This document shows positions 54,212-64,000 of a stretch of 64,000 nucleotides of DNA, in pieces. A model generated the notes under the pieces. The model was not told the DNA's origin. It searched no databases and saw only the letters and a list, made by a program, of their open reading frames with translations. Numbering within the stretch: position 1 is the first letter of the stretch; each line of letters begins with the position of its first letter. The stretch comes from an uncultured Williamsia sp. (GTDB lineage Bacteria; Actinomycetota; Actinomycetes; Mycobacteriales; Mycobacteriaceae): contig NZ_CANLWM010000004.1 of the NCBI RefSeq assembly GCF_947494875.1, positions 310,001-374,000 on the forward strand. The letters are read 5' to 3'. The translations under genes were made by a program, and so were the position numbers.

Positions 54212-55450
54212 TCAGACCTTCGCCGCGTCGTTCGTGGCCGCGAGCTTCGCCTGCTCGGCGCGCACCGACGCCTCGGTGTCCTCACCGGCGGCCTTGCGGC
54301 GCAGGTTGTCCTCGATCTCGACACCCCAGTTCTCCAGGGCCTTGGTGGTGTCGATCTCGTACTCGAAGCGCTGGGTCATCTCCTCGGTGACGTCGGCGGC
54401 GTCGACGTAGAACTGCTCGTACCAGCGACGCAGCTGATAGACCGGCCCGTCCTCCTCGACGAGGAGCGGATTGTCGATGCGACTCTTGTGTTTCCAGATC
54501 TCGACGTCCTGGAGGAACCCCACCTCGACACCCTCGGCGATCTTCGCCGCCATCCCGGCCGCCTGCTCGGAGGTGAGGCCCTCCGGCTTCTTGGCCATGA
54601 CGCCGAACATGAGCACGAACGAGTTGTTGTCGATCGGGTAGTGGCAGTTGGTGAGGATCGTCTCGATGGCGTACTCGCCGTACGTCTGATGCATCGGGTT
54701 GAGCATGTAGGACGGCCCGTAGTACGCGGCGATCGAGCGCAGGTAGCTGTCGCCGTAGGCCGACGTCAGCTCGATGTCCGGGCGGCCCCGCGAATTCATG
54801 TACTGCGCCGCGGTCTCGCCCTCGAAGACGTTCTTGAAGTAGTCGGGCAGGGCGTAGTGGATGTAGAAGAAGTGCGCCATGTCGACGACGTTGTCGATGA
54901 TCTCTCGGCAGTTCGAGCCCTCGATGACGATGCGGTTCCAGGTCCACCCGGTCCACTCGTCGGTGCCGATTTCGGCGATCTCGGGGATGACGACGTCCTC
55001 GGGAGGCGGGTTTCCCTCGGGGTCGTTGTAGACGAACACCTGGCCGTTCCGGATCATCGTCGGCCACGACCGCGTCTTCGCCAGCTTGGGCGCGCGCTTG
55101 GCGTAGGGCACGCCGGCGCAGCGCCCGTTGCCCCTCCAGCGCCAGTCGTGGAACGGGCAGGCGATGTTGCCGTCCTTCACGCTGCCCTGCGACAGGTCGC
55201 CCCCCATGTGCCGGCAGTAGGCGTCGAGGATCTTGATCTCCACCGGCTCGGCTGTGACATCGGGCCCGCTCGCTTCGCTCCCGGCGCCCGCCCAGACGAC
55301 GAGCTTCGTGCCGAAGGCGTCGACGGAATGCGGCTTCCCGTCGGTGAACTCCGAGACCAGGCCGAGGCAGTGCCAACCGCGTGCGAAACGGGTCGGTGGG
55401 GTGCCGGTGTCGATCTCGCGGACCGCGACGTCGTCGTGCGACGTGGTCAT
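54212..55450 (-). CDS. kshA: KshA, Rieske oxygenase of 3-ketosteroid 9alpha-hydroxylase
   Basis: A 412-residue Rieske oxygenase. Rieske cluster ligands Cys79, His81, Cys98 and His101 lie in CRHMGGDL and ACPFHDWRW; the mononuclear iron site is in NVVDMAHFFYIHYALPDYF. It hydroxylates C9 of androst-diene-dione, causing ring B to open. Compared with the M. tuberculosis enzyme as I remember it (first Cys at 67) there is a 12-residue insertion before the Rieske loop (GSEASGPDVTAE). The reductase KshB is not in the window. KstR-like boxes lie between this gene and hsaA. Confidence 0.96.
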   Translation of the reverse strand: MTTSHDDVAVREIDTGTPPTRFARGWHCLGLVSEFTDGKPHSVDAFGTKLVVWAGAGSEASGPDVTAEPVEIKILDAYCRHMGGDLSQGSVKDGNIACPFHDWRWRGNGRCAGVPYAKRAPKLAKTRSWPTMIRNGQVFVYNDPEGNPPPEDVVIPEIAEIGTDEWTGWTWNRIVIEGSNCREIIDNVVDMAHFFYIHYALPDYFKNVFEGETAAQYMNSRGRPDIELTSAYGDSYLRSIAAYYGPSYMLNPMHQTYGEYAIETILTNCHYPIDNNSFVLMFGVMAKKPEGLTSEQAAGMAAKIAEGVEVGFLQDVEIWKHKSRIDNPLLVEEDGPVYQLRRWYEQFYVDAADVTEEMTQRFEYEIDTTKALENWGVEIEDNLRRKAAGEDTEASVRAEQAKLAATNDAAKV

Positions 55451-55500
55451 CGCCTACCTCCTGGTGGTCGCCGACGTGGGACGTCGATCGCGGACACGAT

Positions 55501-55514
55501 GAGAACATGTTACA
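55501..55514. promoter_or_regulatory. KstR-like box, kshA side
   Basis: GAGAACATGTTACA keeps the AACnnGTT core and the final A of TnnAACnnGTTnnA, with G for the first T. It is 50 bp upstream of the kshA start. Confidence 0.75.
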
Positions 55515-55594
55515 AAAACGGGGGTTTCGACGCCACTGGCATCGGAGCGGATTTCGGCGCTGACGTCGACAAAAGCCCAGTACTCGACACAAAT

Positions 55595-55608
55595 GAGAAC
55601 GTGTTCTA
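55595..55608. promoter_or_regulatory. KstR-like box, hsaA side
   Basis: GAGAACGTGTTCTA keeps the AACnnGTT core, with G for the first T; GAGAAC-GT-GTTCT is nearly palindromic. It is 41 bp upstream of the hsaA start. The two boxes of this 199-bp spacer are 94 bp apart. Confidence 0.85.
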
Positions 55609-55649
55609 ATATTGGTCGTCGAACAGTCACCGACCGTAGGAGTGCAACG

Positions 55650-57807
<2,158 letters not shown>

Positions 57808-57815
57808 GCGACACC

Positions 57816-58388
57816 ATGACCCACGTCTCCCACGGCAGCCAGGACTTCGACCCCCGCCAGTTCCGGACCGCGATGGGGCAGTTCTGCACCGGTGTCACGG
57901 TCATCACGACGCTGAACGACGCCGACGAACCGGTCGGGTTCGCCTGCCAGTCGTTCGCCGCGCTCTCGCTGGACCCGCCGCTGGTCCTGTTCTGCCCGCA
58001 GCGCACCTCCCGTAGCTGGAAGGTGATCGAGTCGACGGGGCGGTTCTGCGTCAACGTCCTCTCCAATCACCAGCAGGAGGTCAGCGCGGTGTTCGGAGCC
58101 CCCGGTGAGGACAAGTTCCGCACCGTCGAGTGGGACCCGTCGCCCAGTGGCCTCCCGGTGATCAAGCGCAGTCTCACCTGGGTCGACTGCACCGTCGAGC
58201 GTGTCGAGGACGGCGGCGACCACTTCGTCGTCATCGGTCGGGTGCAGACACTCGGGGACGTGCTGCAGGACAAGCCGCTCCTGTTCTACCGGGGTGGCTA
58301 CCTGTCGACCGAGCATCCGCGGGTGACACCCGCCCAGGCCGAACTCGAGAACTTCCTCACCTGGACCGGAGGCGACACATGGCTGTGA
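57816..58388 (+). CDS. hsaB: HsaB, flavin reductase of the HsaAB system
   Basis: A 190-residue flavin reductase (FMN-binding split barrel). FRTAMGQFCTGVTVITT at the start, GFACQSFAALSLDPPLVLFC for flavin contact and LLFYRGGYLSTEHP near the C-terminus are the family marks. It supplies reduced flavin to HsaA from NADH. Equivalent to Rv3567c. ATG 57816 lies 8 bases after the hsaC stop; its stop overlaps the next gene's start by 10 bases. Confidence 0.95.
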   Translation: MTHVSHGSQDFDPRQFRTAMGQFCTGVTVITTLNDADEPVGFACQSFAALSLDPPLVLFCPQRTSRSWKVIESTGRFCVNVLSNHQQEVSAVFGAPGEDKFRTVEWDPSPSGLPVIKRSLTWVDCTVERVEDGGDHFVVIGRVQTLGDVLQDKPLLFYRGGYLSTEHPRVTPAQAELENFLTWTGGDTWL

Positions 58389-59596
58389 CCGACACCGTGA
58401 CCGACCCGACGTCCACGGATGCGCCCGCCGCCGACCTCACCGAAGATCTCGCCGACGCCATCCGGGAGGCCGAGCGGCGCATCGCAGCTGCGGAGTTCAT
58501 CCGTTCCGACGTCGACCGCGCGGAGGGGTACACCTATCTCGCGCAGTGTGTGCAGGCCGTCATGCAGCTCGCGTGGGCGCGCAACCACTCCCATCCGCAT
58601 CTCGTCACCGCCACCGGACCGTGGACGAAGATGGGCCTCGACAATCCCGACACGCTGTACTGGAGTGCCGATCTCGAGCCTGGCGGTCACTACCTGATCC
58701 GGGGCCGACGAGGCACCACCGCCGACCTCAGCTTCCAGGTGATCGCCGGCCACTACGACGCGGACACCGTTCCGAACGGCGACACCGCGTTCGACGACCG
58801 CCGCCTCACGATCGCCGACGACGGGACGTTCGCGTTCACCCTCGGCCCCGAGGGCGCCGGCACGTCCGGCACCGACCACTTCGTCCTGCCGGAGGGCGCC
58901 ACCACCCTCGCGGTCCGGGAGGTGTACTCCGACTGGACGGCGACGCGCGGCTCGATCGCCATCGAGCGCGTCGACACGGTCGGCACCGCCCCCGTCGAAC
59001 CCGACATGACGCTGCTGCGCAAGCGGTATCGCGTCGCGGCGAAGATGTTGCTGTCGCGGATCGACACCTGGTTCAACTTCCCGAAGTGGTTCTACCTCGA
59101 CCTCCCGGTGAACACGCTGACCGCACCGCGACAGACGCCGGGCGGGTTGGCGACGCAGTGGTCCTCCGTCGGCCACTTCGACCTCGCCGACGACCAGGCC
59201 ATCGTGATCACCGTGCCGAAGTCCGCTGCGCCGTATCAGGGTTTTCAGCTCGGCAGCCTCTGGTACATCTCGCTCGACTACGTCCACCACCAGACGAGCC
59301 TGAACTCCCATCAGGCCCAGGTCGATCCGGACGGGATGATCCGGATGGTGGTCGCGCGTCGCGATCCAGGTGTGGCGAACTGGATCGAGACCACCGGCCG
59401 CACCCGCGGGATCATGCAGTTCCGGTGGCAGCGCGTCGACGAACCCGTCACCGACGGCCCGACCGCGGTGGTCGTGGACGTCGACGGCATACCCGCCCAC
59501 CTTCCGTTCCACGAGCACAACGTCATCGACGCCGACGGCTGGCGGATGCGGATCGCCGCGCGGCAGCGCGCCTTCGCCGACCGGATGCTCGGGTGA
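58379..59596 (+). CDS. DUF1214-type protein (Rv3531c-like) in the steroid operon
   Basis: A 405-residue soluble protein of unknown function. TLYWSADLEPGGHYLIRGRR, WYISLDYVHHQTSLNSHQAQ and VVARRDPGVANWIETTGRTR are the most distinctive parts; the C-terminal region resembles the DUF1214 fold. Size and gene order with the next two genes correspond to M. tuberculosis Rv3531c-Rv3530c-Rv3529c, all of the KstR regulon. Here its ATG lies inside the last codons of hsaB (10-base overlap), giving a direct tie to ring degradation. Function unknown. Confidence 0.75.
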   Translation: MAVTDTVTDPTSTDAPAADLTEDLADAIREAERRIAAAEFIRSDVDRAEGYTYLAQCVQAVMQLAWARNHSHPHLVTATGPWTKMGLDNPDTLYWSADLEPGGHYLIRGRRGTTADLSFQVIAGHYDADTVPNGDTAFDDRRLTIADDGTFAFTLGPEGAGTSGTDHFVLPEGATTLAVREVYSDWTATRGSIAIERVDTVGTAPVEPDMTLLRKRYRVAAKMLLSRIDTWFNFPKWFYLDLPVNTLTAPRQTPGGLATQWSSVGHFDLADDQAIVITVPKSAAPYQGFQLGSLWYISLDYVHHQTSLNSHQAQVDPDGMIRMVVARRDPGVANWIETTGRTRGIMQFRWQRVDEPVTDGPTAVVVDVDGIPAHLPFHEHNVIDADGWRMRIAARQRAFADRMLG

Positions 59597-60375
59597 CCGG
59601 CCTGCTCGACGGCAAGGTCGTCGTCGTGAGCGGCGTCGGCCCGGGCTTGGGGCGGTCGATCGCGCTGCAGTCCGCCGGGGCCGGCGCCTCGGTGGTCATG
59701 GCCGCCCGCACCGAGGAGCGGCTGCGCGCCGTCGCCGACGAGATCGATGCCGCCGGCGGGCGGTCGCTGGTCGTCCCCACCGACATCACCGACGACGCCC
59801 AGGTGCAACGCCTCGTCGACACGACGGTGTCCGAGTTCGGCCGGGTGGACGCGCTGGTCAACAACGCGTTCGCGCTCCCGTCGATGAAGCCGCTGGCGCG
59901 CACCGACTTCCAGCAGATCACCGACAGCCTGGACCTGACCGTCCTCGGCGGCCTGCGGGTCACGAAAGCGTTCACCGACGCACTGGCGGCCACCGCCGGC
60001 GCCGTGGTGATGATCAATTCGATGGTGCTGCGCCACAGCGAACCGCGCTACGGCAGTTACAAGCTCGCGAAGGCGGCGCTGCTGGCGATGTCGCAGACCC
60101 TGGCCACCGAGCTGGGGGAGCGGAAGGTCCGCGTGAACAGCGTCGCCCCCGGCTACATCTGGGACGACCAGCTGAAGTGGTACTTCGGCGAGATCGCGAA
60201 GAAGTACGACATCTCACCCGACGACGTCTACGCCGACACCGCGAAGAACTCCGACCTCAAGCGCCTTCCCGAGCCCGACGAGATCGCCCGAGCCGTCGTG
60301 TTCCTCGCGTCGGACTGGGCGAGCGCCGTCACCGGCCAGACGCTCGACGTCAACTGCGGCGAGTACCACAGCTGA
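59593..60375 (+). CDS. Short-chain dehydrogenase (Rv3530c-like)
   Basis: A 260-residue SDR, exactly the length of Rv3530c. VVVSGVGPGLGRSIALQSAG is the cofactor motif; NNAFALP replaces NNAG; the catalytic Ser is in INSMVLRHSEPRYGSYKLAK, with the Tyr-x-x-x-Lys motif. The last part GEYHS is shared by the mycolate/steroid-associated SDRs. GTG 59593 overlaps the previous stop (GTGA). It may act on a hydroxyl of the steroid or its cleaved rings; substrate not known. Confidence 0.88.
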   Translation: MTGLLDGKVVVVSGVGPGLGRSIALQSAGAGASVVMAARTEERLRAVADEIDAAGGRSLVVPTDITDDAQVQRLVDTTVSEFGRVDALVNNAFALPSMKPLARTDFQQITDSLDLTVLGGLRVTKAFTDALAATAGAVVMINSMVLRHSEPRYGSYKLAKAALLAMSQTLATELGERKVRVNSVAPGYIWDDQLKWYFGEIAKKYDISPDDVYADTAKNSDLKRLPEPDEIARAVVFLASDWASAVTGQTLDVNCGEYHS

Positions 60376-60389
60376 ACAACGGAGGATCG

Positions 60390-61541
60390 ATGACACCACG
60401 TACGGACGTCGGCACCGTCGAGGACCTGCACGCCTCCGCGGCGCGCGCTTCCGGTCTCGACGACTTCGGCGCCGACGATCCTGCCGAGGCGCTCGGGGTG
60501 CTGCTCGAGTCCTACCGTTCCGAGGCGGGTCTGACCGAACTGGGCAGCAAGATGTCCCGCTTCTTCCTCAAGGGGGCGCTGGTCGCGCGGCTGCTCAGCG
60601 AGAAGGCGTTCACCGACCACCCGGAGCACGCCGAGATCCCCGTCGAGCGTCCGATCTTCGTCACCGGACTGCCCCGGACCGGGACGACGGCCCTGCACCG
60701 CCTGCTGACCGCCGACCCCGACCATCAGGGTCTGGAGATGTGGCTGACCGAGTACCCCCAGCCGAGGCCGCCGCGCGACACCTGGGACTCCGACCCCGTC
60801 TACCAGGCCATCAACGCGAACTTCGAGCGGCACCACGTCGAGAACCCGGAGTTCATGGGCCTGCACTACATGAGCGCCGAGGACGTCGAGGAGTGCTGGC
60901 AGCTGCTCCGCCAGACCATGAAGTCGATCTCCTACGAGTCCCTGGCCTACCTCCCGACGTACTCGCGCTGGCTCGACGCGCAGGACTGGACCGACGCCTA
61001 CCGACGCCACAAGCGCAATCTGCAGCTGATCGGATCCCCCGACGCCGAGAAGCGCTGGGTCCTCAAGAATCCCAGCCACCTCTTCGCGATCGACGAACTG
61101 CTGTCGGTCTATCCCGACGCGGTCATCGTCCAGACGCACCGCGCACCGCGCACAATCGTCGCGTCCATGTGCTCGCTCGCGGAGAGCGCCACCGCGGGGT
61201 GGTCCACCACGTTCGTCGGCGAGACGATCGGGCGGACGCAGCTCGAGCTGTGGTCGCGGGGTCTGCGGCGCTTCGCCGAGGCCCGATCACGCCACGACGC
61301 AGCACATTTCGTCGATGTCGACTTCGACGACCTGCGGCGTGATCCGGTCGGTGTGGTCGAGGGCATCTACGCGGCGGCGTCGATCCCGTTCTCCGACGCG
61401 GCGCGCTCGGCGGTGACGGAGATGGACGCCGAGAGCAAGAAGGGTCCCCGGGCGCCGAAGCACCACTACGACCTCGCCGACTACGGCCTCACCACCGACA
61501 TCGTCGACGAGACCTTCGACGGGCTCGTGCCCACGCCCTGA
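60390..61541 (+). CDS. Sulfotransferase-fold protein (Rv3529c-like)
   Basis: A 383-residue PAPS-dependent sulfotransferase-like protein. The 5'-phosphosulfate loop is RPIFVTGLPRTGTTALHRLL at about 86-105; the 3'-phosphate-binding segment is HRAPRTIVASMCSLAESATA, with FDDLRRDPVGVVEGIYAAAS later. GGAGGATCG supports the ATG at 60390. Equivalent to Rv3529c. Terminal gene of the hsaACB operon in this organism. Whether it sulfates a steroid acid or has lost activity is unknown. Confidence 0.88.
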   Translation: MTPRTDVGTVEDLHASAARASGLDDFGADDPAEALGVLLESYRSEAGLTELGSKMSRFFLKGALVARLLSEKAFTDHPEHAEIPVERPIFVTGLPRTGTTALHRLLTADPDHQGLEMWLTEYPQPRPPRDTWDSDPVYQAINANFERHHVENPEFMGLHYMSAEDVEECWQLLRQTMKSISYESLAYLPTYSRWLDAQDWTDAYRRHKRNLQLIGSPDAEKRWVLKNPSHLFAIDELLSVYPDAVIVQTHRAPRTIVASMCSLAESATAGWSTTFVGETIGRTQLELWSRGLRRFAEARSRHDAAHFVDVDFDDLRRDPVGVVEGIYAAASIPFSDAARSAVTEMDAESKKGPRAPKHHYDLADYGLTTDIVDETFDGLVPTP

Positions 61542-61550
61542 GGCCCGGCG

Positions 61551-62393
61551 TCAGAGCGTCGCGCCGGGTCCCAACACCCCGAGCAGTCGGAGCGCCTCGG
61601 CGTCCCGCGATCCTGTCGGGGCGGTGTAGAGCACGAGGTGTTGGTCGACCTCGGGGAGCATGAGGACGGTGCAGTCGACCGTCACGTCGCCGACGACGCG
61701 ATGCCGGAAGGTCTTGCGGAGCGCCGTCGGGGGTTGGATGTCGCGGCGCTCCCACAGCCGGACGAACTCCGGACTCCCGGCGAGGAGTTCGTCGATCAGC
61801 TGCGCCACCTGCGGATCGTCGGGGTAGCGGGTGTACGCGATTCGTAGCTGCATGACGGCACCCTGGCGGAACTCCTGCAGATCCGACACGCCGTAGAGCG
61901 CAGGCCGACCCGCCGGCGGCGGCAGGAACGCCTGACGGGCCAGGTTCCGCTCGGCGGGGGACGCGTCGGCGAAGTCGTCCATCAGCGCGCGGGCCAGGTC
62001 GTTCCAGGCGAGGATCTCGTACACCGCCGAGCTGACGAACCCGGCGGTGTCGGGAAGTCGGTCGAGGAGGGCGTGGATGCTGGGCCGAACCGTCCGGCAC
62101 ACGAGGGGGTCGCGGGGGCGCACCGTGTCCGAGAGGACGTGCAGGTGGTCGGTCTCGGCCGACGTCAGGCGCAGGGCCCGGGCGAGAGCCGAGACCACCT
62201 CCACCGACGGTCGCGGTGCCCGTCCCTGCTCGAGGCGCACGTAGTACTCGGTGGAGATGTGTGCGAGGACGGCCACCTCCTCCCGCCGGAGTCCTGGTGT
62301 CCGTCGGCGCAACCCGGAGATCAGACCGACGTCCTCGGGCCGGAGCCGCGCGCGACGACTACGCAGGAACGCGGCGAGCTCTGCGGTGTCCAC
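61551..62393 (-). CDS. XRE helix-turn-helix regulator with MmyB-like sensor domain
   Basis: A 280-residue regulator. HTH at about 14-65 (RRRTPGLRREEVAVLAHIST then EYYVRLEQGRAPRPSVEVVS), and an MmyB-like ligand-binding domain at 85-270 (SIHALLDRLPDTAGFVSSAV; FRHRVVGDVTVDCTVLMLPE). Such proteins are common one-component regulators of adjacent SDR genes and may bind fatty acids. I prefer GTG 62393; ATG 62450 is in frame. It is divergent from the SDR at 62480 by 86 bp and probably represses it. Confidence 0.85.
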   Translation of the reverse strand: MDTAELAAFLRSRRARLRPEDVGLISGLRRRTPGLRREEVAVLAHISTEYYVRLEQGRAPRPSVEVVSALARALRLTSAETDHLHVLSDTVRPRDPLVCRTVRPSIHALLDRLPDTAGFVSSAVYEILAWNDLARALMDDFADASPAERNLARQAFLPPPAGRPALYGVSDLQEFRQGAVMQLRIAYTRYPDDPQVAQLIDELLAGSPEFVRLWERRDIQPPTALRKTFRHRVVGDVTVDCTVLMLPEVDQHLVLYTAPTGSRDAEALRLLGVLGPGATL

Positions 62394-62479
62394 GACGACA
62401 AGTCTGCCGCGATGAATGCCCGCGAGGGTGGTACCACCGCTACCTGTCACGCGCCGGGGGACGGTCCGAGACTGGGCTC

Positions 62480-63274
62480 ATGACACAGACATCGGACCAC
62501 GCACCCACCCCCCGCCCCGTCGGCCTGCTGGCCGGCAAGGTCGCGCTCGTCACCGGCGCCAGCCGCGGCATCGGAGAAGCCGCCGCACGGCTGTTCGCCG
62601 CGGAGGGCGCAGCGGTCGTCCTCGCCGCACGCAGCGTCGACGTCCTGGACGGCATCGTCGCCGACATCCGAGCCGAGGGCGGTGTCGCGGACGCCGTCGC
62701 GCTCGATCTGCGCGACCCCGACGGCGCGCGGGAGGTGGTCGAGCGCACCGAGCAGCTGCACGGTCGACTCGACGTCGCGTTCAACAACGCCGCCGTCGTC
62801 CAGCGACCCGGTCCCCTCGACGAGACGTCCGAGGACGACATCGAGACGCAGTTCGAGGTCAACTTCCGCGCGCAGTGGACGGCCATGCGCGTGGAGGCCG
62901 AGGCGATGCGGCGTGCCGGCGCGGGAGCGATCGTCAACACCTCGAGCATCGGGAGCAGGCGTGCCAATCCGGCGCTTCCCGCCTACGGGGCCATGAAGCG
63001 GGCGCTCAACAGCCTCACCGAGACCGCCGCGGTCACGTGGGCTTCGCAGGGTATCCGGGTCAACGGCATCACACCGGGCGGCACGGAGACGGCGATGATC
63101 GACGAGTGGGAGGACGCGACGCCGGGAGTCCGTGACGCGGTCATCGCGTCGATCCCGATGGGCCGTATGGCCGCGCCGTGGGAGATCGCCGAGGCGGCCG
63201 CGTGGCTTCTCAGCGATCGCGCGTCGTTCGTCACCGGGGCGGTGATCCCGGTCGACGGCGGCGCGGGGGCGTGA
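62480..63274 (+). CDS. Short-chain dehydrogenase/reductase
   Basis: A 264-residue classical SDR: TGASRGIGEAAARLFAAEGA near residue 25, NNAAVV near 100, catalytic Ser in NTSSIGSRRANPALPAYGAM with Tyr-x-x-x-Lys (YGAMK), and the C-terminal FVTGAVIPVDGGAGA. Glucose-1-dehydrogenase/FabG-like. Start ATG 62480. It faces an MmyB-type regulator. Substrate unknown. Confidence 0.9.
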   Translation: MTQTSDHAPTPRPVGLLAGKVALVTGASRGIGEAAARLFAAEGAAVVLAARSVDVLDGIVADIRAEGGVADAVALDLRDPDGAREVVERTEQLHGRLDVAFNNAAVVQRPGPLDETSEDDIETQFEVNFRAQWTAMRVEAEAMRRAGAGAIVNTSSIGSRRANPALPAYGAMKRALNSLTETAAVTWASQGIRVNGITPGGTETAMIDEWEDATPGVRDAVIASIPMGRMAAPWEIAEAAAWLLSDRASFVTGAVIPVDGGAGA

Positions 63275-63284
63275 GGCGCGCGGC

Positions 63285-64000
63285 TCAGAGGTCGGGGATC
63301 ACCGGGACCGGCCCCGGCCGCTGGAACAGGAAGCCTTGCGCCTGAGGGCATTTCATCGCGACGAGCGCACGGTTCTGTGCAGCGGTCTCGATGCCCTCGG
63401 CGATCACGATGAGCCCGTTGGCCGACCCGTGGTCGATGAGTCCGCGGATCAGGTGGTCGACGGCCGGGGTGCCCAGCGACGACGTCAGCGACGCGTCCAG
63501 TTTGAAGCCGTCGATCGACCAGTGCACCAGTCGTGACAGCGACGACCACCCACGGCCGAGGTCGTCGACGACGACGTGCACGCCCAGGTCACGCACAGTC
63601 TCGAGGGCTCGGTGCGTGTGGTCGTCGTCGCCGACGGTCGACTCGATGATCTCGACGGCCAGGCGCTCGGGCGGCATCGCGGCGCCACGGAGGGCATCGA
63701 GCAACCGCTGGAGCCGTGCCGACCGACGGAGATGCCCACCCTCGATGTTGACGTGCAGCACGAGCTCGTCGCCGAGGGTCGCCTCATGCGCCCGCATCAG
63801 GTCGGCTGCGGCCCTTAGGATGTCGAGGTCGAGGTCGAGCATGATGTCCGTCGCACGGACCGCCGGCAGGAAGTGCGCCGGGGTCAGCACCCCGTGGACC
63901 GGATGGACCCACCTGCTCAGCGCCTCGAAGCCTCGGACGGCACCGTCGGACGGGTCGACGATGGCCTGGAACCACGGTTGGATCTCCCCGCGCGACAGGG
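63285..64000 (-). CDS. EAL-domain protein, C-terminal part (truncated by window edge)
   Basis: The C-terminal 238 residues of an EAL protein enter from the right edge, reading WFQAIVDPSDGAVRGFEALS. The EAL motif and following ligand regions (HVNIEGG; VEIIEST; AEGIETAAQN) are present, with a conserved Lys in FKLDAS. The DDFGTG loop is changed to DDLGRG, and the NxS motif to NIE, so phosphodiesterase activity is doubtful; it may be a degenerate c-di-GMP binder. The start is outside the window. Confidence 0.88.
   Translation of the reverse strand, partial: LSRGEIQPWFQAIVDPSDGAVRGFEALSRWVHPVHGVLTPAHFLPAVRATDIMLDLDLDILRAAADLMRAHEATLGDELVLHVNIEGGHLRRSARLQRLLDALRGAAMPPERLAVEIIESTVGDDDHTHRALETVRDLGVHVVVDDLGRGWSSLSRLVHWSIDGFKLDASLTSSLGTPAVDHLIRGLIDHGSANGLIVIAEGIETAAQNRALVAMKCPQAQGFLFQRPGPVPVIPDL

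Overview
The window is high-GC actinobacterial DNA. The gene set (KstR, KshA, KstD, the Hsa ring-cleavage enzymes, the Chs side-chain enzymes and ClpC, many with gene order close to Mycobacterium tuberculosis) points to the order Mycobacteriales. A Gordonia/Rhodococcus-type soil organism able to grow on steroids is my inference. There are no rRNA or tRNA genes, transposases, phage genes or CRISPR arrays that I can see.

Layout. (1) 1-4785: a truncated TetR gene faces an oxidation cassette (SCP2-like protein, cytochrome P450, aldehyde dehydrogenase, 3Fe-4S ferredoxin, alpha/beta hydrolase) across a clean palindromic operator. (2) 4959-15000: small regulator/enzyme pairs, including an ECF sigma factor with a three-module VOC protein, RidA/HxlR, AraC/DUF1772, hydrolase/TetR and NmrA-type reductase/HxlR, plus a secreted lipase and an SGNH hydrolase. 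(3) 14897-24501: membrane acyltransferase, clpC with a ClgR-like site and a strong terminator, MarR/FAD monooxygenase, a helical protein, DUF3140, LysR/SDR. (4) 24414-29526: an acyl-CoA dehydrogenase, a mycothiol-type protein, a WYL regulator with a perfect operator, and an iron alcohol dehydrogenase. (5) 29582-61541: the steroid catabolism region, interrupted by a c-di-GMP enzyme, an orphan ketosynthase, an MFS/TetR locus, an AbiEi-like protein and a VOC protein. (6) 61551-64000: a helix-turn-helix regulator, an SDR and a truncated EAL protein.

How the steroid genes fit together. KstR (29582-30223) and five KstR-type boxes mark the regulon. The side chain is activated by the FadD19-like ligase, dehydrogenated by FadE34 (C24 acyl-CoA) or ChsE1-ChsE2 (C22 acyl-CoA), hydrated by ChsH3 or ChsH1-ChsH2, and the last three carbons are released by the aldolase Ltp2 with the DUF35 part of ChsH2. 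The rings are opened by KstD and KshA, then HsaA/HsaB hydroxylation and HsaC meta-cleavage; HsaE, HsaG and HsaF finish the released dienoate. hsaD, cyp125 and kshB are not in the window. The homologues of Rv3531c, Rv3530c and Rv3529c are joined to the end of the hsaACB operon.

The most unusual structure is a set of phased repeat arrays. Two convergent intergenic gaps (4792-4951 and 43230-43397) are each filled by about seven 21-nt units, the first half in one orientation and the second half inverted, with unrelated unit sequences at the two loci. A third convergent gap (51603-51796) holds a degenerate version and a fourth spacer (52784-52976) has a 19-nt tandem. These are the only three convergent gaps over 100 bp in the window.
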